Source of the DNA: Desulfotignum sp.
Lineage (GTDB): Bacteria; Desulfobacterota; Desulfobacteria; Desulfobacterales; Desulfobacteraceae
Length of the DNA stretch: 17,357 nt
Assembly: GCA_021737445.1 (NCBI GenBank)
Contig: JAIPDY010000048.1
Coordinates: forward strand, 1-17,357
Reading direction: 5' to 3'
Shown here piece by piece: positions 1 to 7,841 of the stretch. A model generated the notes under the pieces. It had not been told where the DNA came from. It was given only the letters and a program-made list of their open reading frames with translations, and did not search any database. The position numbers and the translations under genes are program-made. Position 1 is the stretch's first letter, and the number at the start of each line of letters is the position of its first letter.

Positions 1-215
1 ACAGGGCTGAGCAGTAAAAACACAGTCATGACAAGGAAAATGCTGGCGCCAAAGATAAAACTCCAGCCCCATGCTTCCTTCATGTATTTGAATACGACAT
101 CAGCAGCGTTACCGAATGATTCGGGTGCGACAACGCCAAAAAATACAAATATAATCATTACTGCAAGTGAAATCCAAAAAGTCATCTTTGCACTACTTTT
201 ACTATTATTATCCAA
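1..215 (-). CDS. BCCT-family betaine/carnitine/choline transporter, N-terminal part (cut by window edge)
   Basis: Reading the minus strand from a TTG at 215-213 gives an open frame to the left edge (71 codons). It starts MDNNSKSSAKMTFWISLAVM and continues with a hydrophobic segment ending in GVVAPESFG (about residues 12-31). An amphipathic stretch containing KEAWGWSFIFG follows, then a second hydrophobic segment. The pattern FWISL...FGVVAPE...GW is the usual start of BCCT carriers, secondary transporters in the inner membrane that take up glycine betaine, carnitine or choline with Na+ or H+. I chose the TTG because AAGGAGG lies 8 bases upstream (223-230); the ATG at codon 11 has no such site. 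Only the first two membrane helices are visible, so the substrate is unproven, but betaine fits the demethylation genes nearby. It follows the UspA gene on the same strand after a 113-base gap. The family call is fairly sure, the substrate is inferred. Confidence 0.8.
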   Translation of the reverse strand, partial: MDNNSKSSAKMTFWISLAVMIIFVFFGVVAPESFGNAADVVFKYMKEAWGWSFIFGASIFLVMTVFLLLSP

Positions 216-328
216 GGTAAAATCCTCCTTTGAATAGGTCAAAATTATTTATGGTCCATTATTTTGAACCTTCAACCACCTTTTTGGCTTCTACCGGATA
301 CCACATGCGCAGGGAAGGTTACTCCCCG

Positions 329-718
329 CTATTTTACCGTCAGAACCGGACAATGGGCCTCCAAAATAACATACTGGGCAGTGGAACCGAACACCATTTT
401 TTCCACCCTGGATCGCTTTTTGATCCCGATAATGATCTCGTCCACCTCTTTTTCATACGCATACTGAACAATATCTTCACCCGGTGTCAACCCCCGTATC
501 AGGATATGGGCTTCACTTTCAATTCCATGTTTTTTGAACACCTCCTTGCGGATCTCATTGAGCCGGTGCTCCAGTTCCTGAACCTCCCGCTCCTTGGTGT
601 CCGGATCACAGGTTCTGATCAGATATACATAGGCATTGGATTCCCTGGCCCGATTCAAGGCTTTGTCCAGAACCTTGGAAGTGGACGTGTTCTTGTCATA
701 GGCAACAAGTAATTTCAT
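329..718 (-). CDS. UspA-family small universal stress / nucleotide-binding protein
   Basis: A 129-residue protein of normal length for a single-domain Usp. It opens with the beta strand MKLLVAYDKN and closes with the family signature EIIIGIKKRS...VFGSTAQYVI...CPVLTV. The usual ATP-binding pattern is G-2x-G-9x-G-S/T; here the second glycine is lysine (G-IK-K-9x-G-S), while the final GS is kept. From memory, similar RS-V-K-GS variants occur in transporter-linked Usp proteins such as TeaD, which is encoded with an ectoine transporter. A role in modulating the adjacent BCCT carrier is therefore reasonable but inferred. The ATG at 718 has a purine-rich GGGGAT just upstream; the stop is TAG. It lies beyond a terminator that separates it from etfA, so it is probably read from its own promoter or by leak-through, together with the BCCT gene. 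Confidence 0.88.
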   Translation of the reverse strand: MKLLVAYDKNTSTSKVLDKALNRARESNAYVYLIRTCDPDTKEREVQELEHRLNEIRKEVFKKHGIESEAHILIRGLTPGEDIVQYAYEKEVDEIIIGIKKRSRVEKMVFGSTAQYVILEAHCPVLTVK

Positions 719-752
719 GACGATCCCCTCTGTTATGGTTGATTATTTCTTG

Positions 753-802
753 AAAAAAACAGGATCCGGATCCTGCCGCACCCGGTTCCAGATCCTGTTT
801 TT
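753..802 (-). terminator. Rho-independent terminator after etfA
   Basis: Arms 755-766 and 791-802 are perfect 12-base complements (AAAAACAGGATC / GATCCTGTTTTT). Inside lies a second, tighter hairpin from the 16-base palindrome CAGGATCCGGATCCTG (760-775). On the minus strand both forms end in a run of seven T. This is a strong intrinsic terminator 4 bases past the etfA stop and should end the liv-dehydrogenase-etf transcript before the UspA gene. Confidence 0.85.
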
Positions 803-806
803 AATG

Positions 807-1742
807 TTATAATTTTTCAGTCAATACAGGGACCACATCAAAAATGTCTCCCACAATACCGTAATCACACTTGGCAAAAATGGGTGCATCCTTGTCTTCA
901 TTGATGGCAACGATCACCTTGGAGGTTTTCATGCCGGCAAAGTGCTGCACAGCACCGGAAACCCCGCAGGCGATGTACAGTCTGGGGGACACGGTTTTTC
1001 CGGTCTGGCCCACCTGCATGGAATGCGGCGCATATCCGGCATCCACCGCAGCTCTGGATGCGCCCACGGCCGCTCCGATTTTTGCGGCACATTCTTCCAG
1101 CATCTTGTAGTTCTCCGCCGCCTTGATGGCACGGCCCCCGGTGACAATGACCGGGGCTTCAGTGAGATCTATCTTGCCGGCGTCACCTTTTTTCACCTCC
1201 TTGATGGTCACCAGTCCGGGATCGGCCACATCTGCCGAAAACGCCTCAATCTCCCCGGCACCTGCCGATGCCTTGGCCTCAATGGCATTGGGCCGCACCG
1301 TTGCCAGAAAAACCTGGGCATCCACCTTCAGGGTGGCAAAGGTTTTACCGGAAAAATGGGATTTTTTTGCTGTTTTGGCCGCAATATCCAGGGCCACACA
1401 GTCAGACACCATTGGCTGGTCCATGATGGCTGCAAGGCGGGCAAACAGATCTTTGCCTGTGGTGGATGCGGTACCCAGAAGGGCGGTAAGGCTATATTTT
1501 TCCACAGCCGCTGCCAGGGCAAGGGCTGCAAGATCAGGGCTGGCTGACACATCCTTGCCCGCGGCCGTCAGTTTCACGATTTTGGCTGCACCATATTCCG
1601 CCAGTTTGTCCTTGAGGCCTGCCGGATCTGCATCTGTAACCAAAGCGATTATATTTTGACCCGCTGCAGCTGTCATCACCCCCAGGGAGGTTTCCTTGAC
1701 CGCATTGTTTTCAGTTTCAATCAATATGCCAGTACTGGCCAT
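807..1742 (-). CDS. etfA: Electron transfer flavoprotein, alpha subunit
   Basis: A 311-residue EtfA. The C-terminal FAD domain is canonical: GAAVGASRAAVDAGY, then QVGQTGKTVSPRLYIACG, GAVQHFAGM, SKVIVAINED, APIFAKCDYGIVGD and DVVPVL. With EtfB it forms the soluble heterodimer that accepts electrons from FAD dehydrogenases and passes them to a membrane quinone oxidoreductase or another acceptor. Its N-terminal half is short and alanine-rich, as usual for the family. The ATG at 1742 has AGGAGAT upstream and lies 18 bases after the etfB stop, so the pair is co-transcribed. Mitochondrial dimethylglycine and sarcosine dehydrogenases are known to reduce ETF, and the large dehydrogenase just upstream in the operon is the obvious partner here. 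No ferredoxin-like extension is present. It is the last gene before the terminator at 753-802. Confidence 0.95.
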   Translation of the reverse strand: MASTGILIETENNAVKETSLGVMTAAAGQNIIALVTDADPAGLKDKLAEYGAAKIVKLTAAGKDVSASPDLAALALAAAVEKYSLTALLGTASTTGKDLFARLAAIMDQPMVSDCVALDIAAKTAKKSHFSGKTFATLKVDAQVFLATVRPNAIEAKASAGAGEIEAFSADVADPGLVTIKEVKKGDAGKIDLTEAPVIVTGGRAIKAAENYKMLEECAAKIGAAVGASRAAVDAGYAPHSMQVGQTGKTVSPRLYIACGVSGAVQHFAGMKTSKVIVAINEDKDAPIFAKCDYGIVGDIFDVVPVLTEKL

Positions 1743-1760
1743 AACATCTATCTCCTTGTT

Positions 1761-2531
1761 TTATAAAACCTTTTCATCTTCTCTCAGGATACGGATAAGT
1801 TCGGTTACCTGTTCGTCCACTGATCCTTCAATCATTTTTGCACCGGTTCTTTCAGGCACAGGTTCCAGTTTTTCCAGGGTCACACCCGGAGCAGATGCAT
1901 CAATGCCAAGATCTGCAAGGGCCATTTCGTCAATTTTCTTTTTCTTGGCCTTCATGATGTCCGGAAATTTGGGGTACCTGGGTTCATTCAACCCTTTTGT
2001 GGCCCCGATGACGCAAGGCAGGCCCATCTCAATGACCTGTTTGTCCCCGCCGCCGACCTCCAGTTCAGCAACCGCTTTTTTTCCATCCACAGACAGGGTG
2101 CTTACTTCGTTCACCACAGGTATGCCAAGAAAATGGGCCAGACGGTACTGGGTCTGGAAACTTTCGGTATCCACAGACCCTTTTCCGGTGAATATCACAT
2201 CCGGCAGTCCGTCCTTTTCCATGGCCGATTTCAGGGCCTTTGCCGTAAGCGTGGCATCCAGAAACTGGCTGTCTGTTGTCACCAGAATGGCCCGGTCAGC
2301 ACCCATGGCCAGGGCAGACCGGATGGTGGCGGCGGCTTCTTTTTTTCCCACAGTAACAATGACCACTTCACCGCCGTTTTTTTCCTTGAGCTTGACTGCC
2401 TCTTCCACCCCGTATTCATCATAGGGGTTGACCACAAACTTGATTTCCGAATCCTTGAATCCGGCATCTCCGTCAATCTTTATGGTCGCTGCCGTGTCCG
2501 GCACATGTTTTACACATACACAGATTTTCAT
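1761..2531 (-). CDS. etfB: Electron transfer flavoprotein, beta subunit
   Basis: A 256-residue EtfB, full length. Family marks are the start MKICVCVKHVPDT, VVNPYDEYGVEEAVKLKE, VVIVTVGKKEAAATIRSALAMGADRAI, FTGKGSVDTESFQT and the region around GLPCVIGATKGLNEPRYP. The beta subunit holds AMP, or a second FAD in bifurcating types, and the docking surface for dehydrogenases. From sequence alone I cannot tell whether this ETF bifurcates. Its pairing with a DMGDH-like enzyme rather than an acyl-CoA dehydrogenase points to a simple one-electron carrier. ATG at 2531 with GAGGT upstream; 23 bases separate it from the dehydrogenase stop. Dehydrogenase, etfB and etfA sit head to tail, which suggests balanced expression as one oxidation module. 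Confidence 0.95.
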   Translation of the reverse strand: MKICVCVKHVPDTAATIKIDGDAGFKDSEIKFVVNPYDEYGVEEAVKLKEKNGGEVVIVTVGKKEAAATIRSALAMGADRAILVTTDSQFLDATLTAKALKSAMEKDGLPDVIFTGKGSVDTESFQTQYRLAHFLGIPVVNEVSTLSVDGKKAVAELEVGGGDKQVIEMGLPCVIGATKGLNEPRYPKFPDIMKAKKKKIDEMALADLGIDASAPGVTLEKLEPVPERTGAKMIEGSVDEQVTELIRILREDEKVL

Positions 2532-2554
2532 ATCTTAACCTCAAACAATCGATG

Positions 2555-4975
2555 TTAGCTTTTCATTTTCTCGTTTTTGGGATCATACAGGGGCATGGCC
2601 ACAACCTGAGCGCTGCGCTTACGTCCCAGAATCTCCACATCCATCTTTGTGCCGATTTCTGCAAACTTTGTTTTAACATACCCCAGGGCGATACTCTTTT
2701 CAACCCGGTGGCCGTATCCGCCGGAAGATGTCATGCCGATACGTTCCTCTCCATGGAAGATCGGGTTGTACCCGAAAGGATCTGAATCTGTGGCATCCAC
2801 CACCAGGCAGACCAGTTTCTGGGCAATCCTCTCATTTTTTTGTTTTTCAATGCCTTTTTTGCCGTTGAACTCCTTGTCCATTTTCACGGTCCAGGCCACA
2901 TTGGTTTCCAGCGGGGTGTGGTGAACGTTCATTTCACTCTTCCAGGCCAGGTATCCTTTTTCCAGACGCATGGAATCCATGGCATGCATGCCGATAAGCC
3001 GGATGTCAAAATCTGCACCTGCATGCATGAGATCATGGTACAGGGTGATCTGGTGCTGGATGGGATGGAAGATCTCAAATCCCAGTTCCCCCACATAGTT
3101 CATGCGGTTCACCCGGCATTTGGTCCGGCCCACGTAAATCTCCTGTGAGGTGCCAAATTTGAAAGCCTCGTTGGAAACATCGTCATAGGCAACTTTTGCC
3201 AGGACTTCCCGGGATTTGGGTCCCACCAGTACCAGACATCCCATCTGGTAGGTGATGTCTTCCATGCCCACGGAACCGTCTTCGGGCAGGTTTTGAATCA
3301 TCCAGTGCTGGTCGTGTTTTTTGCCCACAGAGGCTGTGACACAGAAAAATTCATTTTCATTGACCCGGGTCACTGTCATGTCGGTCTTGAAACTGCCGTT
3401 ATGGTCCAGCATGGGGCTCAAAGCAATGCGGCCGTCTTTTTCCGGCACCTTCTGGCAGGTCATCTTGTTGAGCCAGTCTTTGGCACCGGGTCCTGCAATC
3501 TTTGTTTTGGCAAACCGGGTCAGATCGATGATGCCCACTTTTTCCATGACATGTTTGCATTCCGCGCCCACGTGCTTGAATGCATTGGACCTTCTCCAGG
3601 AGGGTTCTTCATATGCATCTTCCCCTTTGGGCGGAAAATAGTTGGGGCATTCCCAGCCGTAGTAATCAGCAAACACGGCATTGGCCTGTTTCTGGTATTC
3701 ATAGATGGGGGAGGTGCGGTTGGGCCTGGCAGCTGGCCTGACCTCGTTAGGATAGATGGTGGAATAGAGCCTGGGATAGGTGTCGGCAATTTTTTCCGTA
3801 TTATATGCCCAGTTGGCATAGGAGCCGTACCGCCTTGAATCCATGGGCCACAGGTCGATTTCCGGCTCGCCGTTCATCATCCACCCGGCCAGGTAATGGC
3901 CGATGCCCCCTGCCTGGGTGATGCCGAAGCTGTACCCGCATGCATGGAAGAAATTCTTCAAGGGTGCTGCCGGTCCCACCAGGGGATCACCGTTGGGGGT
4001 GTAGGTAATGGGTCCTGCTGTGACATGTTTGAAACCGGTTTCACCCAGGATGGGGAAGCGGTCCATGCCCGCCTCGATGCAATCGGAGATATTGTCCAGG
4101 TCGGGATTGAGTTCCTCCTGGGCATAATCCCAGGGCACGCCCCGGCGTTTCCACTGCTGGCCGTTGGCTTCGTACATCCCCAGGATCAAAGAATCCATTT
4201 CCTGGCGCAGGTAGATGGATCTGTCCGGGTCACGCACCAGGGGCAGATACCCTTTTGCCTCGTCAATGGCCTGGATCTTTTCATACAGGATATGGGTATG
4301 GGCAATGGCAATGGAGGGAATTTCCAGCCCAACCATTCGCGCCACTTCCGGTGCCCACAGTCCGGCGGCATTCACGATGTGTTCACAGGTGATATCGCCC
4401 TTGTCTGTTTTCACCACCCACTCGCCGTTGGGTTTCTGGGAAATGCCTGTCACCATGGTGTGCAGATTGAATTCCACCCCGTTCTGGCGGGCTCCCTTGG
4501 CCATGGCCTGGGTCACGGAGTTGGGATCCACGTCCCCGTCATCCGGCCAGTACAGACCGCCGATAAGCCCTTCAATACTCATGAACGGGTGCAGTTTTTT
4601 CATCTCTTCCGGGGTGACATAGGACACATCCAGGCCCAGGCAGCGGTTCATGGAATAGGCATATCCCAGTTCATCCATGCGGCCAGGGTTGTCCGCTGTT
4701 CTGATGGAGCCTGTGGTGTGCCACCCTGCCGGCTGACCCGTCTCTTTTTCCAGGTCCTTGTAGATCTCGATGCTTTTTTTGTTCACCTGGGTACCGTAAT
4801 AATTGGAATGAAAAAATGACACATTCCCTGCCGCCATCCAGGTGGAGCCGGAGGTGAGTTCATGTTTTTCCAGAAGCACCACATCGTCTTTCCATCCATA
4901 TTTTGCCAGGTGATAGGCTACAGAAACGCCGATGACGCCGCCGCCGATCACAACCGCTCTTGCATTGGTTTTCAT
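2555..4975 (-). CDS. Dimethylglycine/sarcosine dehydrogenase-like flavoprotein with folate-binding (GcvT) domain
   Basis: An 806-residue protein that matches mitochondrial DMGDH along its whole length. The N-terminal FAD/DAO domain (about 5-370) has the dinucleotide fold VVIGGGVIGVSVAYHLAKYG, followed by the family central segment (about 375-435). A GcvT-like folate domain follows (about 440-695; IIDLTRFAK at 482-490, YVGELGFEIF at 627-636), then the GcvT C-terminal barrel (about 705-795). Expected reaction: oxidative N-demethylation of dimethylglycine or sarcosine, with the methyl captured as 5,10-methylene-THF and electrons passed to ETF, whose genes follow directly. Oddity: animal DMGDH and SARDH carry FAD covalently on the histidine of the W-H pair in the ...STWHAAG-type motif. 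Here it reads TSGSTWMAAG, Met at 47, so FAD should be non-covalent. ATG at 4975 has GAGGTAA upstream and follows livM by 26 bases. Family sure; dimethylglycine versus sarcosine not decidable. Confidence 0.88.
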   Translation of the reverse strand: MKTNARAVVIGGGVIGVSVAYHLAKYGWKDDVVLLEKHELTSGSTWMAAGNVSFFHSNYYGTQVNKKSIEIYKDLEKETGQPAGWHTTGSIRTADNPGRMDELGYAYSMNRCLGLDVSYVTPEEMKKLHPFMSIEGLIGGLYWPDDGDVDPNSVTQAMAKGARQNGVEFNLHTMVTGISQKPNGEWVVKTDKGDITCEHIVNAAGLWAPEVARMVGLEIPSIAIAHTHILYEKIQAIDEAKGYLPLVRDPDRSIYLRQEMDSLILGMYEANGQQWKRRGVPWDYAQEELNPDLDNISDCIEAGMDRFPILGETGFKHVTAGPITYTPNGDPLVGPAAPLKNFFHACGYSFGITQAGGIGHYLAGWMMNGEPEIDLWPMDSRRYGSYANWAYNTEKIADTYPRLYSTIYPNEVRPAARPNRTSPIYEYQKQANAVFADYYGWECPNYFPPKGEDAYEEPSWRRSNAFKHVGAECKHVMEKVGIIDLTRFAKTKIAGPGAKDWLNKMTCQKVPEKDGRIALSPMLDHNGSFKTDMTVTRVNENEFFCVTASVGKKHDQHWMIQNLPEDGSVGMEDITYQMGCLVLVGPKSREVLAKVAYDDVSNEAFKFGTSQEIYVGRTKCRVNRMNYVGELGFEIFHPIQHQITLYHDLMHAGADFDIRLIGMHAMDSMRLEKGYLAWKSEMNVHHTPLETNVAWTVKMDKEFNGKKGIEKQKNERIAQKLVCLVVDATDSDPFGYNPIFHGEERIGMTSSGGYGHRVEKSIALGYVKTKFAEIGTKMDVEILGRKRSAQVVAMPLYDPKNEKMKS

Positions 4976-5001
4976 AATTGTTACCTCGCTTGTTTAAATT
5001 T

Positions 5002-6030
5002 TTACACGTCTCTACCATTTAATACATATCGTAATGCCTTGTTTTTGGGCTTCCGGATATGGGTGTCATAAAAATATGAGAACCCGCCCGGGTAATAGAT
5101 CATCACCAGAATGAGCACCAGGGCATAAATGACCAGGTTCAGCCCCGGCAGATGGGACAGGGTGGACCGGACGATTTCCATGAGAAAAATAAAGGGGAAG
5201 GCAATGACAGCCCCTCCCCACAAGCTTCCCCTGCCGCCGATATAGGCCACTGCCAACACTTCCACTGTCTTGGATGTGTGCATCATATCCGGGGTCAGAA
5301 TGCCGTAAAAATGGGCGTAAAATCCCCCCAGAACCCCTGCAATGGCACAGGACATGGTGAAATTGAATACCCGGTAAAATACCGGATCTATGCCGGATGT
5401 CCTGGCTGCATCCATGTTCTGGCCGATGGCCTGGAATGCCAGTCCCATTTTCGACCGCACAACCCATTTACATACCAGGTATGTGAGATACACCAGGATG
5501 ATGATCAGAAAATAAAATGGAAAATTGGATTCCGTCTCAAAAAGGCGCGGGGTCCGCAGCCCCAAAGGGCCTCTGGTCAGCCAGACCATTTTAATGGCAA
5601 GCCCCATGACAGCCAGGCCGAAAAACCAGGACAGGCACGCTGCAAAAATGCCCCGCAGCCGCAGGGAGATCATGCCGATGATCAGCCCTAAGATTGCAGA
5701 AGAAACACCCCCGGCCGCCATGGCAATCCAGGGGGAGAGCCCGGCATTGAGCACCAGCAGAGCGGATGTGTAGCCCCCGGTGCCTGCCACCGCCATATAC
5801 CCGAAATTGACGATATTGATAAATCCGGCCGTAAAATCAAACCCCACACTCATGGCTGCAATAAACCCGCAGTAGATCAGCCACCTGAGCAGGTATTCCT
5901 GATTGAACGGCGGAATAAAAGGCAGTATCAGCAGCAGTATCAGGCCGGCAAGACCAATGGGGGTCAGACACAGCTTGTCCAGCACCCTGTCAAAGGAATT
6001 CATTTGAAGCTCATTTTTTATCGTATCCAT
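5002..6030 (-). CDS. livM: Branched-chain amino acid-type (HAAT) ABC transporter permease LivM
   Basis: A 342-residue inner-membrane permease with many hydrophobic helices, typical of LivM: a cytoplasmic N-terminus, then LTPIGLAGLILLLILPF, FIAAMSVGFDFTAGFINIVNFGYMAVAGTGGY, the long helix pair around ILGLIIGMISLRLRGIFAA, and the coupling-loop region MGLAFQAIGQNMDAARTSGI, which contacts the ATPases. GGRGSLWGGAVIAFPFIF is the late conserved motif. It pairs with LivH to form the channel. ATG at 6030 has AGGAGA upstream; livH ends 23 bases before. The family carries branched-chain amino acids, urea, short amides and other polar solutes, so the name does not fix the substrate. Its place directly before the demethylating dehydrogenase suggests a methylated amino compound. 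Confidence 0.93.
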   Translation of the reverse strand: MDTIKNELQMNSFDRVLDKLCLTPIGLAGLILLLILPFIPPFNQEYLLRWLIYCGFIAAMSVGFDFTAGFINIVNFGYMAVAGTGGYTSALLVLNAGLSPWIAMAAGGVSSAILGLIIGMISLRLRGIFAACLSWFFGLAVMGLAIKMVWLTRGPLGLRTPRLFETESNFPFYFLIIILVYLTYLVCKWVVRSKMGLAFQAIGQNMDAARTSGIDPVFYRVFNFTMSCAIAGVLGGFYAHFYGILTPDMMHTSKTVEVLAVAYIGGRGSLWGGAVIAFPFIFLMEIVRSTLSHLPGLNLVIYALVLILVMIYYPGGFSYFYDTHIRKPKNKALRYVLNGRDV

Positions 6031-6053
6031 ACTGTCTCCTATGTATCTTGCGC

Positions 6054-7082
6054 CTATTTATCTAAGACACCGCGGACATCCGACCCGAAGATCCCGCTGG
6101 GTTTAAAAATCAGGATGAGCATGATCAGTGCCGAAGGTACGACAAAATCCCAGCCCGCTCCCACATACTCCACTGTGATAACCTTGAGCAGGGCAACCAT
6201 AAAGGCGCCTGCCACAGCCCCTAAAATATTTCCCAGGCCGGACAGAATCACAACAAACCATGCCATGTACAAAGGCTCCAGCCCCACGCTGGGATAGGAT
6301 GGAATCATGAACAGCAGGCTGCCGCCGGAAACCGCTGCCAGAGCACAAGCCAGAGAGATGGTAAGCAGCACAATTTTTTCAATATCAATGCCCACGATTT
6401 CAGCACCGGTAATATCCTGGGACACGGCCCGGATGGCCATGCCGGTGCGGGTGTAGGTCATGAACAGATAAAACAGGACCACAATCACGGCAGATATGAT
6501 AAAAGCCAGGGCCCGGTCCAGTGAGATATACGCCCCTGCAATGGAAATCGGCATGCCCTGCCAGTACCCGATAATACCTTTAAAATCAGCCCCGAATATG
6601 AGCTGGTGCAGGTTGATGAGCAGTACGCTCAACCCCACGGTAAGCAGAAAGGAGTTCATGACCCAGTTGTCTGTGGAGCGGCGGCGCAAGGGCCCGAAAA
6701 CCAGTTTTTCAGATATGGCGCCGGCAATGGCGCCGCCTAAAAGAGCGCCGATAATGGCAAGCAAAGGGCCGAATGTGACCAGCCAGGATTCCGGGTGCTC
6801 AAGAATGAATTCACTGATGGGGGTAAATATGTAATATGCAGTAAGGGACCCGATCATGAAATACTCCCCATGGGCGAACATGGGAATATTCAACACCCCC
6901 AGCATCAGGGTAAGCCCGGTGGCCACCAGGGCCAGCATCCCACCGGTAACAACTGTGTTCACCAGCAAATAGGGTCCTGAATGAATAGTGGCTGCTATGG
7001 CCACCACAATGGCAATCACCATGGACAAGCCGGCAGCTGTCCGTACCCAGGCCAACAGGTCTGCTAAAATATTTTTTGACAT
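6054..7082 (-). CDS. livH: Branched-chain amino acid-type (HAAT) ABC transporter permease LivH
   Basis: A 342-residue inner-membrane permease. Family marks: VVTGGMLALVATGLTLMLGV, NIPMFAHGEYFMIG, the stretch around WVMNSFLLTVGLSVLLINL, and the coupling loop TGMAIRAVSQDITGAEIVGID that meets LivG/LivF. GNILGAVAGAFMVALLKVI lies near the end. The N-terminus (about 30 residues before the first conserved helix) is a little longer than in many LivH proteins but contains an extra hydrophobic stretch, AAGLSMVIAIVVAIAATI, that may be an added helix. ATG at 7082 with GGAGAAAT upstream; livF ends 23 bases before. Forms the transmembrane dimer with LivM. Confidence 0.93.
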   Translation of the reverse strand: MSKNILADLLAWVRTAAGLSMVIAIVVAIAATIHSGPYLLVNTVVTGGMLALVATGLTLMLGVLNIPMFAHGEYFMIGSLTAYYIFTPISEFILEHPESWLVTFGPLLAIIGALLGGAIAGAISEKLVFGPLRRRSTDNWVMNSFLLTVGLSVLLINLHQLIFGADFKGIIGYWQGMPISIAGAYISLDRALAFIISAVIVVLFYLFMTYTRTGMAIRAVSQDITGAEIVGIDIEKIVLLTISLACALAAVSGGSLLFMIPSYPSVGLEPLYMAWFVVILSGLGNILGAVAGAFMVALLKVITVEYVGAGWDFVVPSALIMLILIFKPSGIFGSDVRGVLDK

Positions 7083-7105
7083 GAATCTATTTCTCCAAAG
7101 TCTTG

Positions 7106-7813
7106 TTAAACACCCAAAAACACTTTCCGGACATAGCTGTCCTCGGCCAGATCCGCACTCCTGCCTTCCAGGCCAATTTTACCGTTTTCCAGAACATACC
7201 CGCGGTCTGTTACCGCAAGGGTTTTGGTCACGTTCTGCTCCACCAGTAAAATGGTCACCCCGTTTTCTATCAATACCTCCAAAGATGCAAACACACTGGT
7301 TGTCAGCTGGGGGGCCAGTCCAAAAGAGGGTTCATCCACCAGCATGAGAGACGGGTTGGACATCATGCCCCGGCCGATGGCCAGCATTTTGCGCTCCCCG
7401 CCGGACATGGTGCCTGCCAGCTGTTTTCTTCTTTCCGCCAGGCGGGGAAACAGCTCAAACACAAAATCAAGGCGCTCATTCTGCAGGTGTTTTTCCTTGA
7501 TGGTATAGGCGCCCATATACAGATTTTCCTGCACCGACATGTTGACAAACAGGTTCATCTCTTCCGATACAAAGGAGATGCCTTTTTTTGCCACAGCCGA
7601 ACCGGACAGCCCTGTGATATCCTCCCCATTGAAGACCACCTTGCCGCTCATGGGGGAAATCAGCCCGGCAATGGTCTTCATGGTGGTACTTTTTCCGGCG
7701 CCGTTGGGCCCGACAATGCCGACATATTCACCTTTGTCAATGTGCAAAGACAGATCCCGCAAAATCTGCAAGTACCCGTAACCGGCATTCAGGTTTTTGA
7801 CTTCTAACAGCAT
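7106..7813 (-). CDS. livF: HAAT ABC transporter ATP-binding protein LivF
   Basis: A 235-residue ATPase, normal for LivF. Walker A GPNGAGKST (35-43), signature MSGGE (136-140), Walker B and following LMLVDEPSFGLAP (157-169), and the switch position is Gln (VEQN), as is usual in LivF. I place the start at the ATG at 7813 (MLLEVKNLNAGYG), which has GGAGA upstream. The frame is open further back to 7921, but that would overlap livG by 80 bases, lacks homology and has no ribosome site. It couples ATP hydrolysis to transport with LivG. The canonical signature here completes the ATP site whose Walker A belongs to LivG, which matters because LivG's own signature is degenerate. Confidence 0.94.
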   Translation of the reverse strand: MLLEVKNLNAGYGYLQILRDLSLHIDKGEYVGIVGPNGAGKSTTMKTIAGLISPMSGKVVFNGEDITGLSGSAVAKKGISFVSEEMNLFVNMSVQENLYMGAYTIKEKHLQNERLDFVFELFPRLAERRKQLAGTMSGGERKMLAIGRGMMSNPSLMLVDEPSFGLAPQLTTSVFASLEVLIENGVTILLVEQNVTKTLAVTDRGYVLENGKIGLEGRSADLAEDSYVRKVFLGV

Positions 7814-7841
7814 AAGATCTCCATTGATTTTTGCGTTACAA

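Noticed and set aside
28..237. 69-codon plus-strand frame at the left edge
   Set aside because: The minus strand here reads as a BCCT transporter N-terminus with a strong ribosome site; the plus frame resembles nothing.
3896..4819. 307-codon open frame on the plus strand opposite the DMGDH-like gene
   Set aside because: Antisense shadow of a well-conserved gene; no family resemblance or ribosome site of its own.
5152..5691. 179-codon plus-strand frame opposite livM
   Set aside because: Antisense shadow of a conserved permease.
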